A stretch of DNA of 51,034 bases from Parvicella sp963922585 (GTDB taxonomy: Bacteria; Bacteroidota; Bacteroidia; Flavobacteriales_D; Parvicellaceae). The notes beneath the pieces are model-generated. The model searched no databases, was not told where the DNA came from, and saw nothing but the letters and a program-made list of their open reading frames with translations. Each line of letters starts with the position of its first letter. The first letter of the stretch is position 1. A program made the translations under genes and the position numbers. Shown here piece after piece: positions 27,252 through 35,562 of this stretch. The DNA lies in the NCBI GenBank assembly GCA_963922585.1, contig CAWUIK010000009.1, positions 1-51,034 of the forward strand. The letters run 5' to 3'.

Positions 27252-27821
27252 ATGGATATGAATTTTAAAGTTGGAGATAAAGTTTCTTTTTTAGATGAAG
27301 AAGGCAAAGGTAAAATTGTAGCCATTTTGAATGAAAGATACGCTTTGGTGGAAACTGAAGAAGGATTTGATGAACAATATCTTATTTCTAAGCTAGTACT
27401 TTCATCAGACGAAAAAGCTTTCAAATTGGATGGAATAGAACATGTTTTATCTGTTCAAGAAAAGGTGCAGTCCGAGGGTAAAATGAGAATACAAGAAGAT
27501 TTTGATAGAAAATCTAGAAGTTTGGTTTCTTATGTGAAAGAAGAAATGGAGATTGATTTACACATTGAAGAATTAATTGATTCTCATAGAGGAATGTCCA
27601 ATGCTGAAATTCTTTCGGTTCAAATGGCAAATTTCAAAAGGGAATTGAATGTTGCGATAAGAAGAAAAGCCAAAAAAATGATTGTAATCCATGGAGTAGG
27701 TGAGGGGAGGTTGAAATCTGAAATCATCAGAGAATTAAGTGAGCATTATCCCAATTTTGAATTCTATGATGCTTCCTATAGAAAATACGGATATGGTGCA
27801 ACTGAAATTGTTTTCCATTAA
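27252..27821 (+). CDS. Smr-domain protein with N-terminal KOW/Tudor-like domain
   Basis: 189 residues. The N-terminal ~45 residues (FKVGDKVSFLDEEGKGKIVA) look like a small KOW/SH3-like barrel. The C-terminal ~90 residues are an Smr domain, as at the end of MutS2, with EIDLHIEEL (about 98-106) and the core KKMIVIHGVGEGRLK (about 141-155). Smr domains are nucleases or nucleic-acid binders; the role here could be in RNA or ribosome quality control or in DNA repair, and I cannot tell which. Stand-alone Smr proteins with this N-terminal domain are typical of Bacteroidota. A second ATG at 27258 is possible. Confidence 0.85.
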   Translation: MDMNFKVGDKVSFLDEEGKGKIVAILNERYALVETEEGFDEQYLISKLVLSSDEKAFKLDGIEHVLSVQEKVQSEGKMRIQEDFDRKSRSLVSYVKEEMEIDLHIEELIDSHRGMSNAEILSVQMANFKRELNVAIRRKAKKMIVIHGVGEGRLKSEIIRELSEHYPNFEFYDASYRKYGYGATEIVFH

Positions 27822-27836
27822 TTTATCACAAACAAA

Positions 27837-27865
27837 AAAGCCATTGTTTAAAAAACAATGGCTTT
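27837..27865. terminator. Bidirectional terminator between the Smr gene and nqrF
   Basis: Stem AAAGCCATTGTTT (27837-27849) / AAACAATGGCTTT (27853-27865) with a 3-nt loop. The longer U-tract is on the minus strand, so it mainly ends the nqr operon. Confidence 0.88.
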
Positions 27866-27887
27866 CAAATATTGATTAGATTTTAGA

Positions 27888-29192
27888 TTATCCTCCAAAA
27901 TCATCGAATCTTACATTCTCTGGAGGAACACCCCAATCATCACACATTTTTACAACTGCGTTGTTCATCATTGGAGGGCCACAGAAATAGAATTCAATAT
28001 CCTCTGGTGATTCATGTTTGCTCAAATACTGCTCAATTACAGCATTGTGAACAAATCCAACAAATCCATCTCCTTCTGGATCTTCAATCGATTTCTTTTC
28101 AACCCAATTGTCACTTTCTAAAGCATTTGAAAGTACCAAGTAGAATTTGAAATTAGGGAAGTCTCTTTCCAAATCTCTAAAGTAGTGAATGTAGAATAAT
28201 TCTGCTCTACTTCTTCCTCCATACCAATAAGTTACTTTTCTATTAGTTTTGATCGTTTTGAACAACTCATATAAGTGAGAACGCATTGGAGCCATTCCGG
28301 CACCACCACCAATATACAACATTTCAGCATCAGACTCATTGATAAAGAACTCACCATAAGGTCCAGAAATTAATGCTTTATCTCCTTCTTTTAGGTTGAA
28401 GATATAAGAAGAGGCAACACCAGGATTCACATTCATCCAAGTTTTGTTTTTACCGTCATAAGGAGGAGCAGCTACACGTACATTCAACATGATTTTTCTT
28501 CCTTCAGCAGGGTAAGAAGCCATAGAATATGCACGAACTACTTCTTCGTTGTTTTTCATTACTAAATGACGCATAGCATAAGGTCCTTCAGCCCATTCTT
28601 TTTCAAATTTATTGGGTTCACCTGGGTGATCTTGAGGATGAGCAGTAACGTCCATTTCAGAAAACTTAACTTCACATTTTGGGATTTTAATTTGGATATA
28701 TCCTCCCGCTTTGTAATCCATATCTTCTGGAATTTCAACAATAAATTCTTTGATGTAAGTAGCTACGTTGTAGTTTGAAACTACAGTAGCTTCCCATTCT
28801 TTGATCCCTAAAATTTCATCGTGGATATGGATTTCCATATCTTCTTTCACTTTCACTTGACAACCTAATCTATAATTGTCTGCAATTTCTTTTCTTGAAA
28901 AGTTAGGCTCTTCAGTTGGAAGTATAGATCCTCCTCCAGAATTAACTTGACATACACATTGTACACAAGTACCACCACCTCCACAAGCAGAAGGTAAAAA
29001 TATACCTTCACTACCTAGAGTACTCAAAAGAGTTCCACCACCATCTACTTCCAAAACTCTGTCTCCACCGTTGATAGTGATTTTAACTTTTCCAGAAGGC
29101 ATTAATTTGGCCTTTGCAAAAAGCAATACAGACGTTAGAAGTAATACTACGAATAAGAAAACTACGATTGTAACTGTTATTACTGGTCCCAT
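27888..29192 (-). CDS. nqrF: Na+-translocating NADH:quinone reductase subunit F
   Basis: 434 residues: N-terminal membrane helix (about 5-26), a [2Fe-2S] ferredoxin domain with Cys ligands C70, C76, C79 and C111 (SACGGGGTCVQC ... RLGCQ), then FAD-binding (RAYSMAS) and NADH-binding (YIGGGAGMAPMRSHL; YFCGPPMMN) domains. It is the entry point of the complex: it oxidises NADH and passes electrons through FAD and the iron-sulfur cluster. Last gene of the operon, 22 bp after nqrE. One extra cysteine (C81) lies next to the cluster ligands. Confidence 0.97.
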   Translation of the reverse strand: MGPVITVTIVVFLFVVLLLTSVLLFAKAKLMPSGKVKITINGGDRVLEVDGGGTLLSTLGSEGIFLPSACGGGGTCVQCVCQVNSGGGSILPTEEPNFSRKEIADNYRLGCQVKVKEDMEIHIHDEILGIKEWEATVVSNYNVATYIKEFIVEIPEDMDYKAGGYIQIKIPKCEVKFSEMDVTAHPQDHPGEPNKFEKEWAEGPYAMRHLVMKNNEEVVRAYSMASYPAEGRKIMLNVRVAAPPYDGKNKTWMNVNPGVASSYIFNLKEGDKALISGPYGEFFINESDAEMLYIGGGAGMAPMRSHLYELFKTIKTNRKVTYWYGGRSRAELFYIHYFRDLERDFPNFKFYLVLSNALESDNWVEKKSIEDPEGDGFVGFVHNAVIEQYLSKHESPEDIEFYFCGPPMMNNAVVKMCDDWGVPPENVRFDDFGG

Positions 29193-29214
29193 AATTTATA
29201 AAGTGTTTTTTCTT

Positions 29215-29832
29215 TTATACTAATTTAAATCCTAAAAATCCTAGAAATGCTAATCCCATCAATCCAGTTAGGATAAATGCCATTCCAACACCTCTTACTG
29301 GCGCAGGTACATGAGAATATTTGATTTTCTCTCTAATTGCAGCAATCAAAACGATAGCAATAAACCATCCAAAACCAGCACCTAAACCATAAGAAGTAGC
29401 CTCACCAACATTGTTGAATGCTTTTTGTTGCATAAATAATGCACCACCTAATATTGCACAGTTTACAGCAATCAATGGTAAGAAAATACCAAGAGCACCA
29501 TATAGTGCAGGAGAGAATTTCTCTACAAGCATTTCAACTAACTGAACCATAGATGCAATAACTGCAATAAACATAATGAAACTTAAGAAACTTAAATCAA
29601 TTGTTTCATAAGAAGCATCTAACCATTTCAAAGCACCTTCTTGTAATACATAGGTATCAAGTAAGTAGTTTACAGGAATAGTTACTCCCAATACAAAAAT
29701 TACTGCTGCTCCTAAACCAACTGCTGTTTTAACAGTTTTTGATACCGCTAAATAAGAACACATACCAAAGAAGAATGTGAAAATCATATTGTCAATGAAA
29801 GCGGCTTGGAAAAATATATTAACGTAATCCAT
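29215..29832 (-). CDS. nqrE: Na+-translocating NADH:quinone reductase subunit E
   Basis: 205 residues with about six membrane helices; family sequence ENxIFTFFFGMCSYLAVSKTVKTAVGLG at the N-terminus and NCAILGGALFMQQ in the middle (a conserved Cys for the inter-subunit iron site). It is related to NqrD in mirrored topology. Together NqrD and NqrE hold the membrane Fe site that takes electrons from NqrF. It lies 35 bp after nqrD in the operon. Confidence 0.97.
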   Translation of the reverse strand: MDYVNIFFQAAFIDNMIFTFFFGMCSYLAVSKTVKTAVGLGAAVIFVLGVTIPVNYLLDTYVLQEGALKWLDASYETIDLSFLSFIMFIAVIASMVQLVEMLVEKFSPALYGALGIFLPLIAVNCAILGGALFMQQKAFNNVGEATSYGLGAGFGWFIAIVLIAAIREKIKYSHVPAPVRGVGMAFILTGLMGLAFLGFLGFKLV

Positions 29833-29867
29833 ATTGTTACTTTTTTTTAAACTTAATACTATTAAAA

Positions 29868-30530
29868 CTATGCTTCAATTAATTTAGGGTTTCTAATTTT
29901 TTGAATCCAAATAATGATTGCTACCAATACCAATGATGATGGAGGTAATAAGAACATACCATTATTTTCATATCCAATAGAGTATAATCCTGTACCTGCA
30001 GCAGCGTCACCTAATACTGGGAATCCAAACAAACTACCAGAACCTAATAACTCTTTGAAGAACGCTACAACCATTAATACCCAACCGTATCCAATAGCAT
30101 TTCCAAAACCATCTAAAGCAGAAGGTCCAGGTTTATTACCTAAAGCAAAGGCCTCTAAACGTCCCATGATGATACAGTTGGTAATAATCAAACCAACAAA
30201 TACAGAAAGGGTTTTAGAAGCATCATATACATATGCTTTAAGGACTTGGTCAACGATAATTACCAAAGCAGCAACAACAACCAACTGAACAATAATTCTT
30301 ATTCTAGGAGGAATAATGTTTCTCATCATCGATACGATTACATTTCCTAATATCAATACAAACATTACTGCAACAGACATTACAAAAGCACCTTTCATTT
30401 GAACTGTAACAGCTAACGCAGAACAAATACCTAATACCTGAATAGTTACAGGGTTAGTATCATTCAAAGGATCTGATATTAACTTCTTATTTTTTGCCGA
30501 AAACAACGGCTCTTTAACTGAATCACTCAT
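29868..30530 (-). CDS. nqrD: Na+-translocating NADH:quinone reductase subunit D
   Basis: 220 residues with about six membrane helices. The N-terminal NPVTIQVLGICSALAVTVQM and the mid-protein TNCIIMGRLEAFA, GNAIGYGWVLM and FFKELLGSG blocks are characteristic of NqrD. It pairs with NqrE in the membrane to bind the intramembrane iron centre. It lies 25 bp after nqrC. Confidence 0.97.
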   Translation of the reverse strand: MSDSVKEPLFSAKNKKLISDPLNDTNPVTIQVLGICSALAVTVQMKGAFVMSVAVMFVLILGNVIVSMMRNIIPPRIRIIVQLVVVAALVIIVDQVLKAYVYDASKTLSVFVGLIITNCIIMGRLEAFALGNKPGPSALDGFGNAIGYGWVLMVVAFFKELLGSGSLFGFPVLGDAAAGTGLYSIGYENNGMFLLPPSSLVLVAIIIWIQKIRNPKLIEA

Positions 30531-30555
30531 CTTTCTTAGTATTGAGAATGTTTAA

Positions 30556-31356
30556 TTAATTGATTGGTTTTTTAAAATAGTTGTAATATACTTCTAAGTA
30601 AACTTTTAGCATATCTCTTACTCCATTACCTGTAAAAGTAGCTCCAGACAATCCATCTACAGTGTTATCATCCAAAGGTCTTGAACCAGGTTTAATTACA
30701 TCTACACCTTGAAAATTACCACTTGGACCTGCAAGTTTTTTATTTTCAAATTGATCTTGAAATTTAGGTTCATTGATTACAGAACCTAGACCTGCAGTTT
30801 CACCTTTATGGTCAAATTTTGCTGCTACTATAGTTATATTTTTTGGATCATTTGAATCAAGTCCAATGTAACCCCAAACATCATCCCAAAGACCTTTTCC
30901 GCTACAAGAAACTACATATACTTTCTTACCATCTTTTTCACAAACAAAGATTGGAAACAATTTCTCTTTATCTGGAGTTCTGAATTGAGCACGAGGTTCT
31001 ACATTGAAAGCATCTTTTTCATTCTTAGGATCAATTTCTTCAGTTCCTGGAACTGTATTTCCTTTAGAATCTTTCAACTCACCTTTTGAATCAAATACTG
31101 GTTCTCCATAAAAGTTAATTGTGATTCTTCGTGTAACCATTTCCTTGAAAAGGTCACCTGCTTCGTCACGAATCACTTTATCTTTATCCATAAATCCAGT
31201 TGCCTGAATGATGTTTTGCTTTTTCTCGTTTTGCATATTTTCCACCTGAGCAGGTTTCAAAGCTAATGATAAATAAGCCAAAATACCTCCTACAACTACC
31301 ACCATAATAGTTGCGAAGATGATTGTATATACATTACTTTCTTTATTGAGTGCCAT
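30556..31356 (-). CDS. nqrC: Na+-translocating NADH:quinone reductase subunit C
   Basis: 266 residues: one N-terminal membrane helix (about 10-31) and a periplasmic FMN-binding domain. The covalent flavin site is in DGLSGATFTGNGV with T240 of SGAT as the expected acceptor. The flavin is attached by ApbE, which is not encoded in this window. It is only 2 bp from nqrB, so translation is likely coupled. A polar insert (about 85-120, with SKGE, DSKGN, EEIDPKNEK) makes it somewhat longer than the Vibrio protein. Confidence 0.96.
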   Translation of the reverse strand: MALNKESNVYTIIFATIMVVVVGGILAYLSLALKPAQVENMQNEKKQNIIQATGFMDKDKVIRDEAGDLFKEMVTRRITINFYGEPVFDSKGELKDSKGNTVPGTEEIDPKNEKDAFNVEPRAQFRTPDKEKLFPIFVCEKDGKKVYVVSCSGKGLWDDVWGYIGLDSNDPKNITIVAAKFDHKGETAGLGSVINEPKFQDQFENKKLAGPSGNFQGVDVIKPGSRPLDDNTVDGLSGATFTGNGVRDMLKVYLEVYYNYFKKPIN

Positions 31357-31358
31357 AA

Positions 31359-32696
31359 TTATGCAGTTTTTAATCTTTTCATTCTACGTTTAACATTTGC
31401 TCTAATCACCATGTGGTCAATAGTAGGTGCACAAACATTGGCTATTAATATTCCCAACATTACACCTTCTGGATACGCTGGATTTCCCATTCGAATTAAT
31501 ATTCCTAATGCGCCTCCAATAAATCCATAGAAAAATTTACCAGTACTAGTTTGTGCTGCAGTAACAGGGTCGGTAATCATGAATACCATTCCGAACATAA
31601 AACCTCCATACATCAACTGGTGAATAGGATCAACTTCATAGAAAGGATTTCCTCCCATTGCATAAAATAGTCCTGCAATACTCAAACCTCCTAAAAAGAA
31701 TGAAGTCATTACTTTCCAACTAGCAATACCAACCCAAAGTAAAAACGCTGCTCCTAATAATGCAGCAAATGCTGAAGTTTCACCTACAGAACCTGGCTCT
31801 ATCCCCCAAAATGTATCAGATAAAGAAACAGCCTTTGAAGCTACTTTATCACCTTCTTCTATTAATGACTTAAATACATCATCTTTTCCTTTAGATAAAG
31901 CGACCGCTGCTTCTTCGTATTTTGCTTTTGCTGTAGCCAAATCTCCAAGAGAAGTAGCTCCTGATACAACATCAACAGAGTCCGCTGTACCATAATTGAA
32001 CAATTGTGGTGAATCTAATAAGGATTGAGGAATCTCTTTACCATTATCTGCTAATTCTTTAATTTTTGCAGTATTTTCTTTCATCCCTTTAATACCAGCA
32101 ATCCATGTATTGTCACCTGTCATGCTAGTAGGATGAGCGAAGAATAAGAATGCTCTTGCAGTTAATGCAATATTGATAATGTTCATTCCAGTTCCACCAA
32201 AAACTTCTTTTCCAATTACTACTGCAAAGATTGTAGCAACACCCACCATCCATAGAGGAACGTCAACTGGCATAATTAAAGGAATTAACATTCCAGAAAC
32301 TAGGAAACCTTCTTGAACTGAATGTCCATTTTTAATGGCGAAAATAAATTCAACTCCCAAACCAACTGCATAAGATACAGCAATAATAGGAATCACTTTT
32401 AATGCTCCGTACAAAAAGTTGTCTAACAAAGTAGATGTTTCTCCCAAAGCATTGTAATGCCAGTGTCCAACATTGTACATTCCAAACAATAGACAAGGTA
32501 TCATTGCAAGGATTACAAACATCATGGTTCTTTTCAAATCGATAGCATCACGGATGTGTGCTCCTTTTTGTGTAGTGTGATTTGGCGTAAAAACCAAAGT
32601 GTCTAACGCATCAACTAAAGGAAAATACTTTTTAGTTTTTTCGCTTTTGTTCAACTTGTGATGTGCGTTGTCAAAAATATTTCTTAAAAATTTCAC
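31359..32696 (-). CDS. nqrB: Na+-translocating NADH:quinone reductase subunit B
   Basis: 445 residues with about ten membrane helices. The covalent FMN site is SGATSLG with T248. NqrB also binds riboflavin and forms much of the Na+ channel. The loop around the flavin Thr is extended by about 30-40 charged residues on both sides (roughly 203-235 and 255-290, including KYEEAAVALSKGKDD), which accounts for the length above the ~415 residues of the Vibrio protein. 33 bp after nqrA. Confidence 0.96.
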   Translation of the reverse strand: MKFLRNIFDNAHHKLNKSEKTKKYFPLVDALDTLVFTPNHTTQKGAHIRDAIDLKRTMMFVILAMIPCLLFGMYNVGHWHYNALGETSTLLDNFLYGALKVIPIIAVSYAVGLGVEFIFAIKNGHSVQEGFLVSGMLIPLIMPVDVPLWMVGVATIFAVVIGKEVFGGTGMNIINIALTARAFLFFAHPTSMTGDNTWIAGIKGMKENTAKIKELADNGKEIPQSLLDSPQLFNYGTADSVDVVSGATSLGDLATAKAKYEEAAVALSKGKDDVFKSLIEEGDKVASKAVSLSDTFWGIEPGSVGETSAFAALLGAAFLLWVGIASWKVMTSFFLGGLSIAGLFYAMGGNPFYEVDPIHQLMYGGFMFGMVFMITDPVTAAQTSTGKFFYGFIGGALGILIRMGNPAYPEGVMLGILIANVCAPTIDHMVIRANVKRRMKRLKTA

Positions 32697-32729
32697 TTCT
32701 TTATATCTTTTAGTTACTACTAAATAAGC

Positions 32730-34088
32730 TTACATACATTCTTTTTGAATCAAATCCAATCCTTTTCTGATATGCTCTTGAGATTGAATTTTTGAAGTAC
32801 AGATTAATTCACATAAAGCGAAATCCTCTGGAGCAACTTCATAGATTCCTAATTTTTCCATATTGTCAATATCATCTGTTATCGCTGCTTTGACTAATTG
32901 AACTGGTAAAATATCAAATGGAAATACTTTTTCATATTCTTCAGAAACAACAAAAGCTCTTTCTTCACCATTAAGATTAGTATCTACTTTAAATTTTTTG
33001 GATTTGCTTATCCAAGAAGGGTAGGCATGAGAAATCGAGAATCTACCAAACCCAAGACCTAACCAACCGTTTGATAAAAAGAACTTGAATTCATTTCCTT
33101 CAGGGATGATAGTGATTTGAGAATGATAAAACCCAAGGTAATCTTCTGATGTTACTTTTCCTCCTGTAAGTACATTTCCAGAAATGATTCTATTGTTTTC
33201 ACCTTCAATATTTCCTTCAACGATACTTCCAATAGAAGTACCAATCAAAGTTCTATAATGTTTTCTGTTTTTTGCTTTTTCTCCTGTAAGTGCAACTAAT
33301 CTTGTAGGGATGTATTTTCCTGTTAATGCAGTGGCTCCAATGATAGCAACATCCTGAGCATTTACAGTCCATACAATTTCACCTTTATTGATAGGAGAGA
33401 TGTGATGTATTTGAACACCTACATTTCCAGCAGGGTGAGGACCTGAAATAGAATGAATTTTACAGTTCTTAGCATTTTTAAGTGCTGGATCCGAATTTCC
33501 ATTTCTTAAAGATAAATGAACTCCGCCTTTAGAAAGTTTATTTAGAATGTCAATTCCTGCTTGAAACTCTTTGTCTTTTCCATGTAAAGTAAAATCATAA
33601 TCTGGTGCTAATGGACTGCTGTCAAAACCAGAGATAAAAATTGCTTTTGGCTCATCTTCAGGTCTTGCTACTACATCCAAAGGACGCATCTTAATAAAAG
33701 GCCAAAGTCCGCTATTCATTAAAAAAGATTTAGCACCTGACGCATCTAAATTACCAACATTAGAAATGTCAATATTCTCGTATTCGTCAGTAGCATCTGC
33801 TTCAACCAAAACAGATAATATTCTTCTTTTTTCTCCACGCACAATATCTTTTACAGTTCCTGCTACAGAGGAAACGTAATTGATGTCCATATTGTACTTG
33901 TCTTTGAATAAAACAGAACCTGCTTTTACTTTATCTCCGACTTTCACCACCATTTTAGGTGTCATGTTGTGAAAATCAGCAGGATTGATGGCATAGATTT
34001 GCGATCTTTTTGCATCGGCTATCACTTTCTCAGCTTCACCTAACAAATTAACATCTAACCCTCTACGGATTTTTATTGTTTTTGACAT
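32730..34088 (-). CDS. nqrA: Na+-translocating NADH:quinone reductase subunit A
   Basis: 452 residues, soluble, first gene of the nqrABCDEF operon. Family blocks include IRRGLDVNLLG at the N-terminus, the barrel-sandwich (biotinyl/lipoyl-like) region KVVVKVGDKVKAGSVLF..., and GPHPAGNVGVQIHHISPI. NqrA lies on the cytoplasmic face and is placed near the quinone site. A perfect promoter box (34114-34121) precedes the ATG by 25 bp and should drive all six genes. Confidence 0.96.
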   Translation of the reverse strand: MSKTIKIRRGLDVNLLGEAEKVIADAKRSQIYAINPADFHNMTPKMVVKVGDKVKAGSVLFKDKYNMDINYVSSVAGTVKDIVRGEKRRILSVLVEADATDEYENIDISNVGNLDASGAKSFLMNSGLWPFIKMRPLDVVARPEDEPKAIFISGFDSSPLAPDYDFTLHGKDKEFQAGIDILNKLSKGGVHLSLRNGNSDPALKNAKNCKIHSISGPHPAGNVGVQIHHISPINKGEIVWTVNAQDVAIIGATALTGKYIPTRLVALTGEKAKNRKHYRTLIGTSIGSIVEGNIEGENNRIISGNVLTGGKVTSEDYLGFYHSQITIIPEGNEFKFFLSNGWLGLGFGRFSISHAYPSWISKSKKFKVDTNLNGEERAFVVSEEYEKVFPFDILPVQLVKAAITDDIDNMEKLGIYEVAPEDFALCELICTSKIQSQEHIRKGLDLIQKECM

Positions 34089-34113
34089 AGAATGTTTTTC
34101 TAAAATTCGATGA

Positions 34114-34121
34114 CAAAAATA
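34114..34121 (-). promoter_or_regulatory. -7 promoter box for the nqrABCDEF operon
   Basis: Minus strand TATTTTTG, perfect consensus, 25 bp upstream of the nqrA ATG, in the divergent spacer with the plug gene. Confidence 0.65.
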
Positions 34122-34183
34122 TAAATTAGAATGGGAAAAAATGACTATCTTTAATTTTCTGTTAAGTAAAAATATAATTTAGA

Positions 34184-35551
34184 ATGATTTTAAATAAGGG
34201 ATTCGCATTAAAAATTACGTTATTCGTAATTACATCGACACTATTCATCAATAGATGTGCTCCTAAGCCCATTTCGTCATCCGATGAGAAAGTGACAATT
34301 GACAAAGAAAAAATAAAAAAAGAGGAATCTTATTATAATGAAGACGACATTCAGTTTGCCAACAAAACTTATGTGCCCAATATCAAAACAGTAAGGATGT
34401 ATAAAAAGGATTGGGAGTTGGGTGATCCTGTGATTGAATTAGGCAGTGGAGAACAACTGGAAATGCATTGGGATTTATTGGATGATGAGCGCACTAATTA
34501 TCAATATAAATTTATTCATTGTACGAAGGATTGGGAGAAAAGCCCTTTGAATGAAATGGAATATTTAGAAGGTTTTAACGATAATTATGTTGAATATGCT
34601 GAAAATTCTTTTAACGCTCAGCAGAATTATACACATTATGCCATCATGTTTCCCAATGATTTGGTTTCGTTTAAAAAATCGGGTAATTACATTGCAGTCA
34701 TTTACCCAGAAAACAATGAAGACTTCCCTGTCATTACCAGAAAATTTTATGTTACAGAAAACACTTTCAAAGTGACTGGAAATGTGAAATACCCAACCAA
34801 TGTAGATGACAGATATTATAAGCAAGAGGTAGATTTTGAAGTATTATTTAACCCGCAAGAAATCACGAATCCATATTCCAATGTTCATTTGTATTTGGAG
34901 CAAAACTACAGACAAGACAATGTCTGCAAAGGCTTAGAACCAACTTTTGTAAAAGAGAATATAATGGTATATAATTATGACGATGAGAATGTATTTGAAG
35001 CAGCCAATGAATTTAGACATTTGGATTTAACCACCCATCTCAACCAAACAGCACATGTTAGGAAATTTGAGTTTATCAAAGACACCTTGCATGGATATGT
35101 TTTGCACGACATCAATAGGCAATTTAAGAAATATCTACAATATGAAGATATCAACGGGAGATATATTATCAAAAACTTACACGGCAACAACTTTCATCTG
35201 GAGAGTCAATATGTGATGACTCATTTCACATTGCCATGTGATGCACCCAAAACGAATGGAGATGTTTATATATATGGAGCGCTGTCAGATTATGAAGTGA
35301 AAAAAGAATTTAAAATGACTTATGACAATGTATCTAAAAGTTATAAAGGTAAAGCATATTTAAAACAAGGCTACTATAATTATATGTATCTATTTGTCCC
35401 AGACAATGCGTCTTCTAATTTAGAAACTTTTGAAGGTACGCACTTCGACACCGAAAACGAATACATCTTTAAATTCTATTACAGAGATCCTCAAAACTTC
35501 TATGACAGATTGATGTTGTTTCAAATTGTGAATTCTAGGGATACTTTTTAA
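34184..35551 (+). CDS. T9SS plug protein (DUF5103 family)
   Basis: 455 residues with an N-terminal export signal (1-24; Cys25 in INRC follows, an atypical lipobox). Two beta-rich domains follow: an N-terminal one (about 60-185, VRMYKKDWELGDPVIELGSGEQLEMHWD) and a C-terminal one ending in LKQGYYNYMYLFVP and NFYDRLMLFQIVNSR. This is the DUF5103 family, now described as the plug that closes the periplasmic side of the SprA translocon of the type IX secretion system. The SprA translocon itself is not in the window, but two T9SS cargo genes are. It is divergent from nqrA and ends 11 bp from the convergent SpoIIE pseudogene, with no terminator between. Confidence 0.82.
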   Translation: MILNKGFALKITLFVITSTLFINRCAPKPISSSDEKVTIDKEKIKKEESYYNEDDIQFANKTYVPNIKTVRMYKKDWELGDPVIELGSGEQLEMHWDLLDDERTNYQYKFIHCTKDWEKSPLNEMEYLEGFNDNYVEYAENSFNAQQNYTHYAIMFPNDLVSFKKSGNYIAVIYPENNEDFPVITRKFYVTENTFKVTGNVKYPTNVDDRYYKQEVDFEVLFNPQEITNPYSNVHLYLEQNYRQDNVCKGLEPTFVKENIMVYNYDDENVFEAANEFRHLDLTTHLNQTAHVRKFEFIKDTLHGYVLHDINRQFKKYLQYEDINGRYIIKNLHGNNFHLESQYVMTHFTLPCDAPKTNGDVYIYGALSDYEVKKEFKMTYDNVSKSYKGKAYLKQGYYNYMYLFVPDNASSNLETFEGTHFDTENEYIFKFYYRDPQNFYDRLMLFQIVNSRDTF

Positions 35552-35562
35552 TAAGCTCATCA

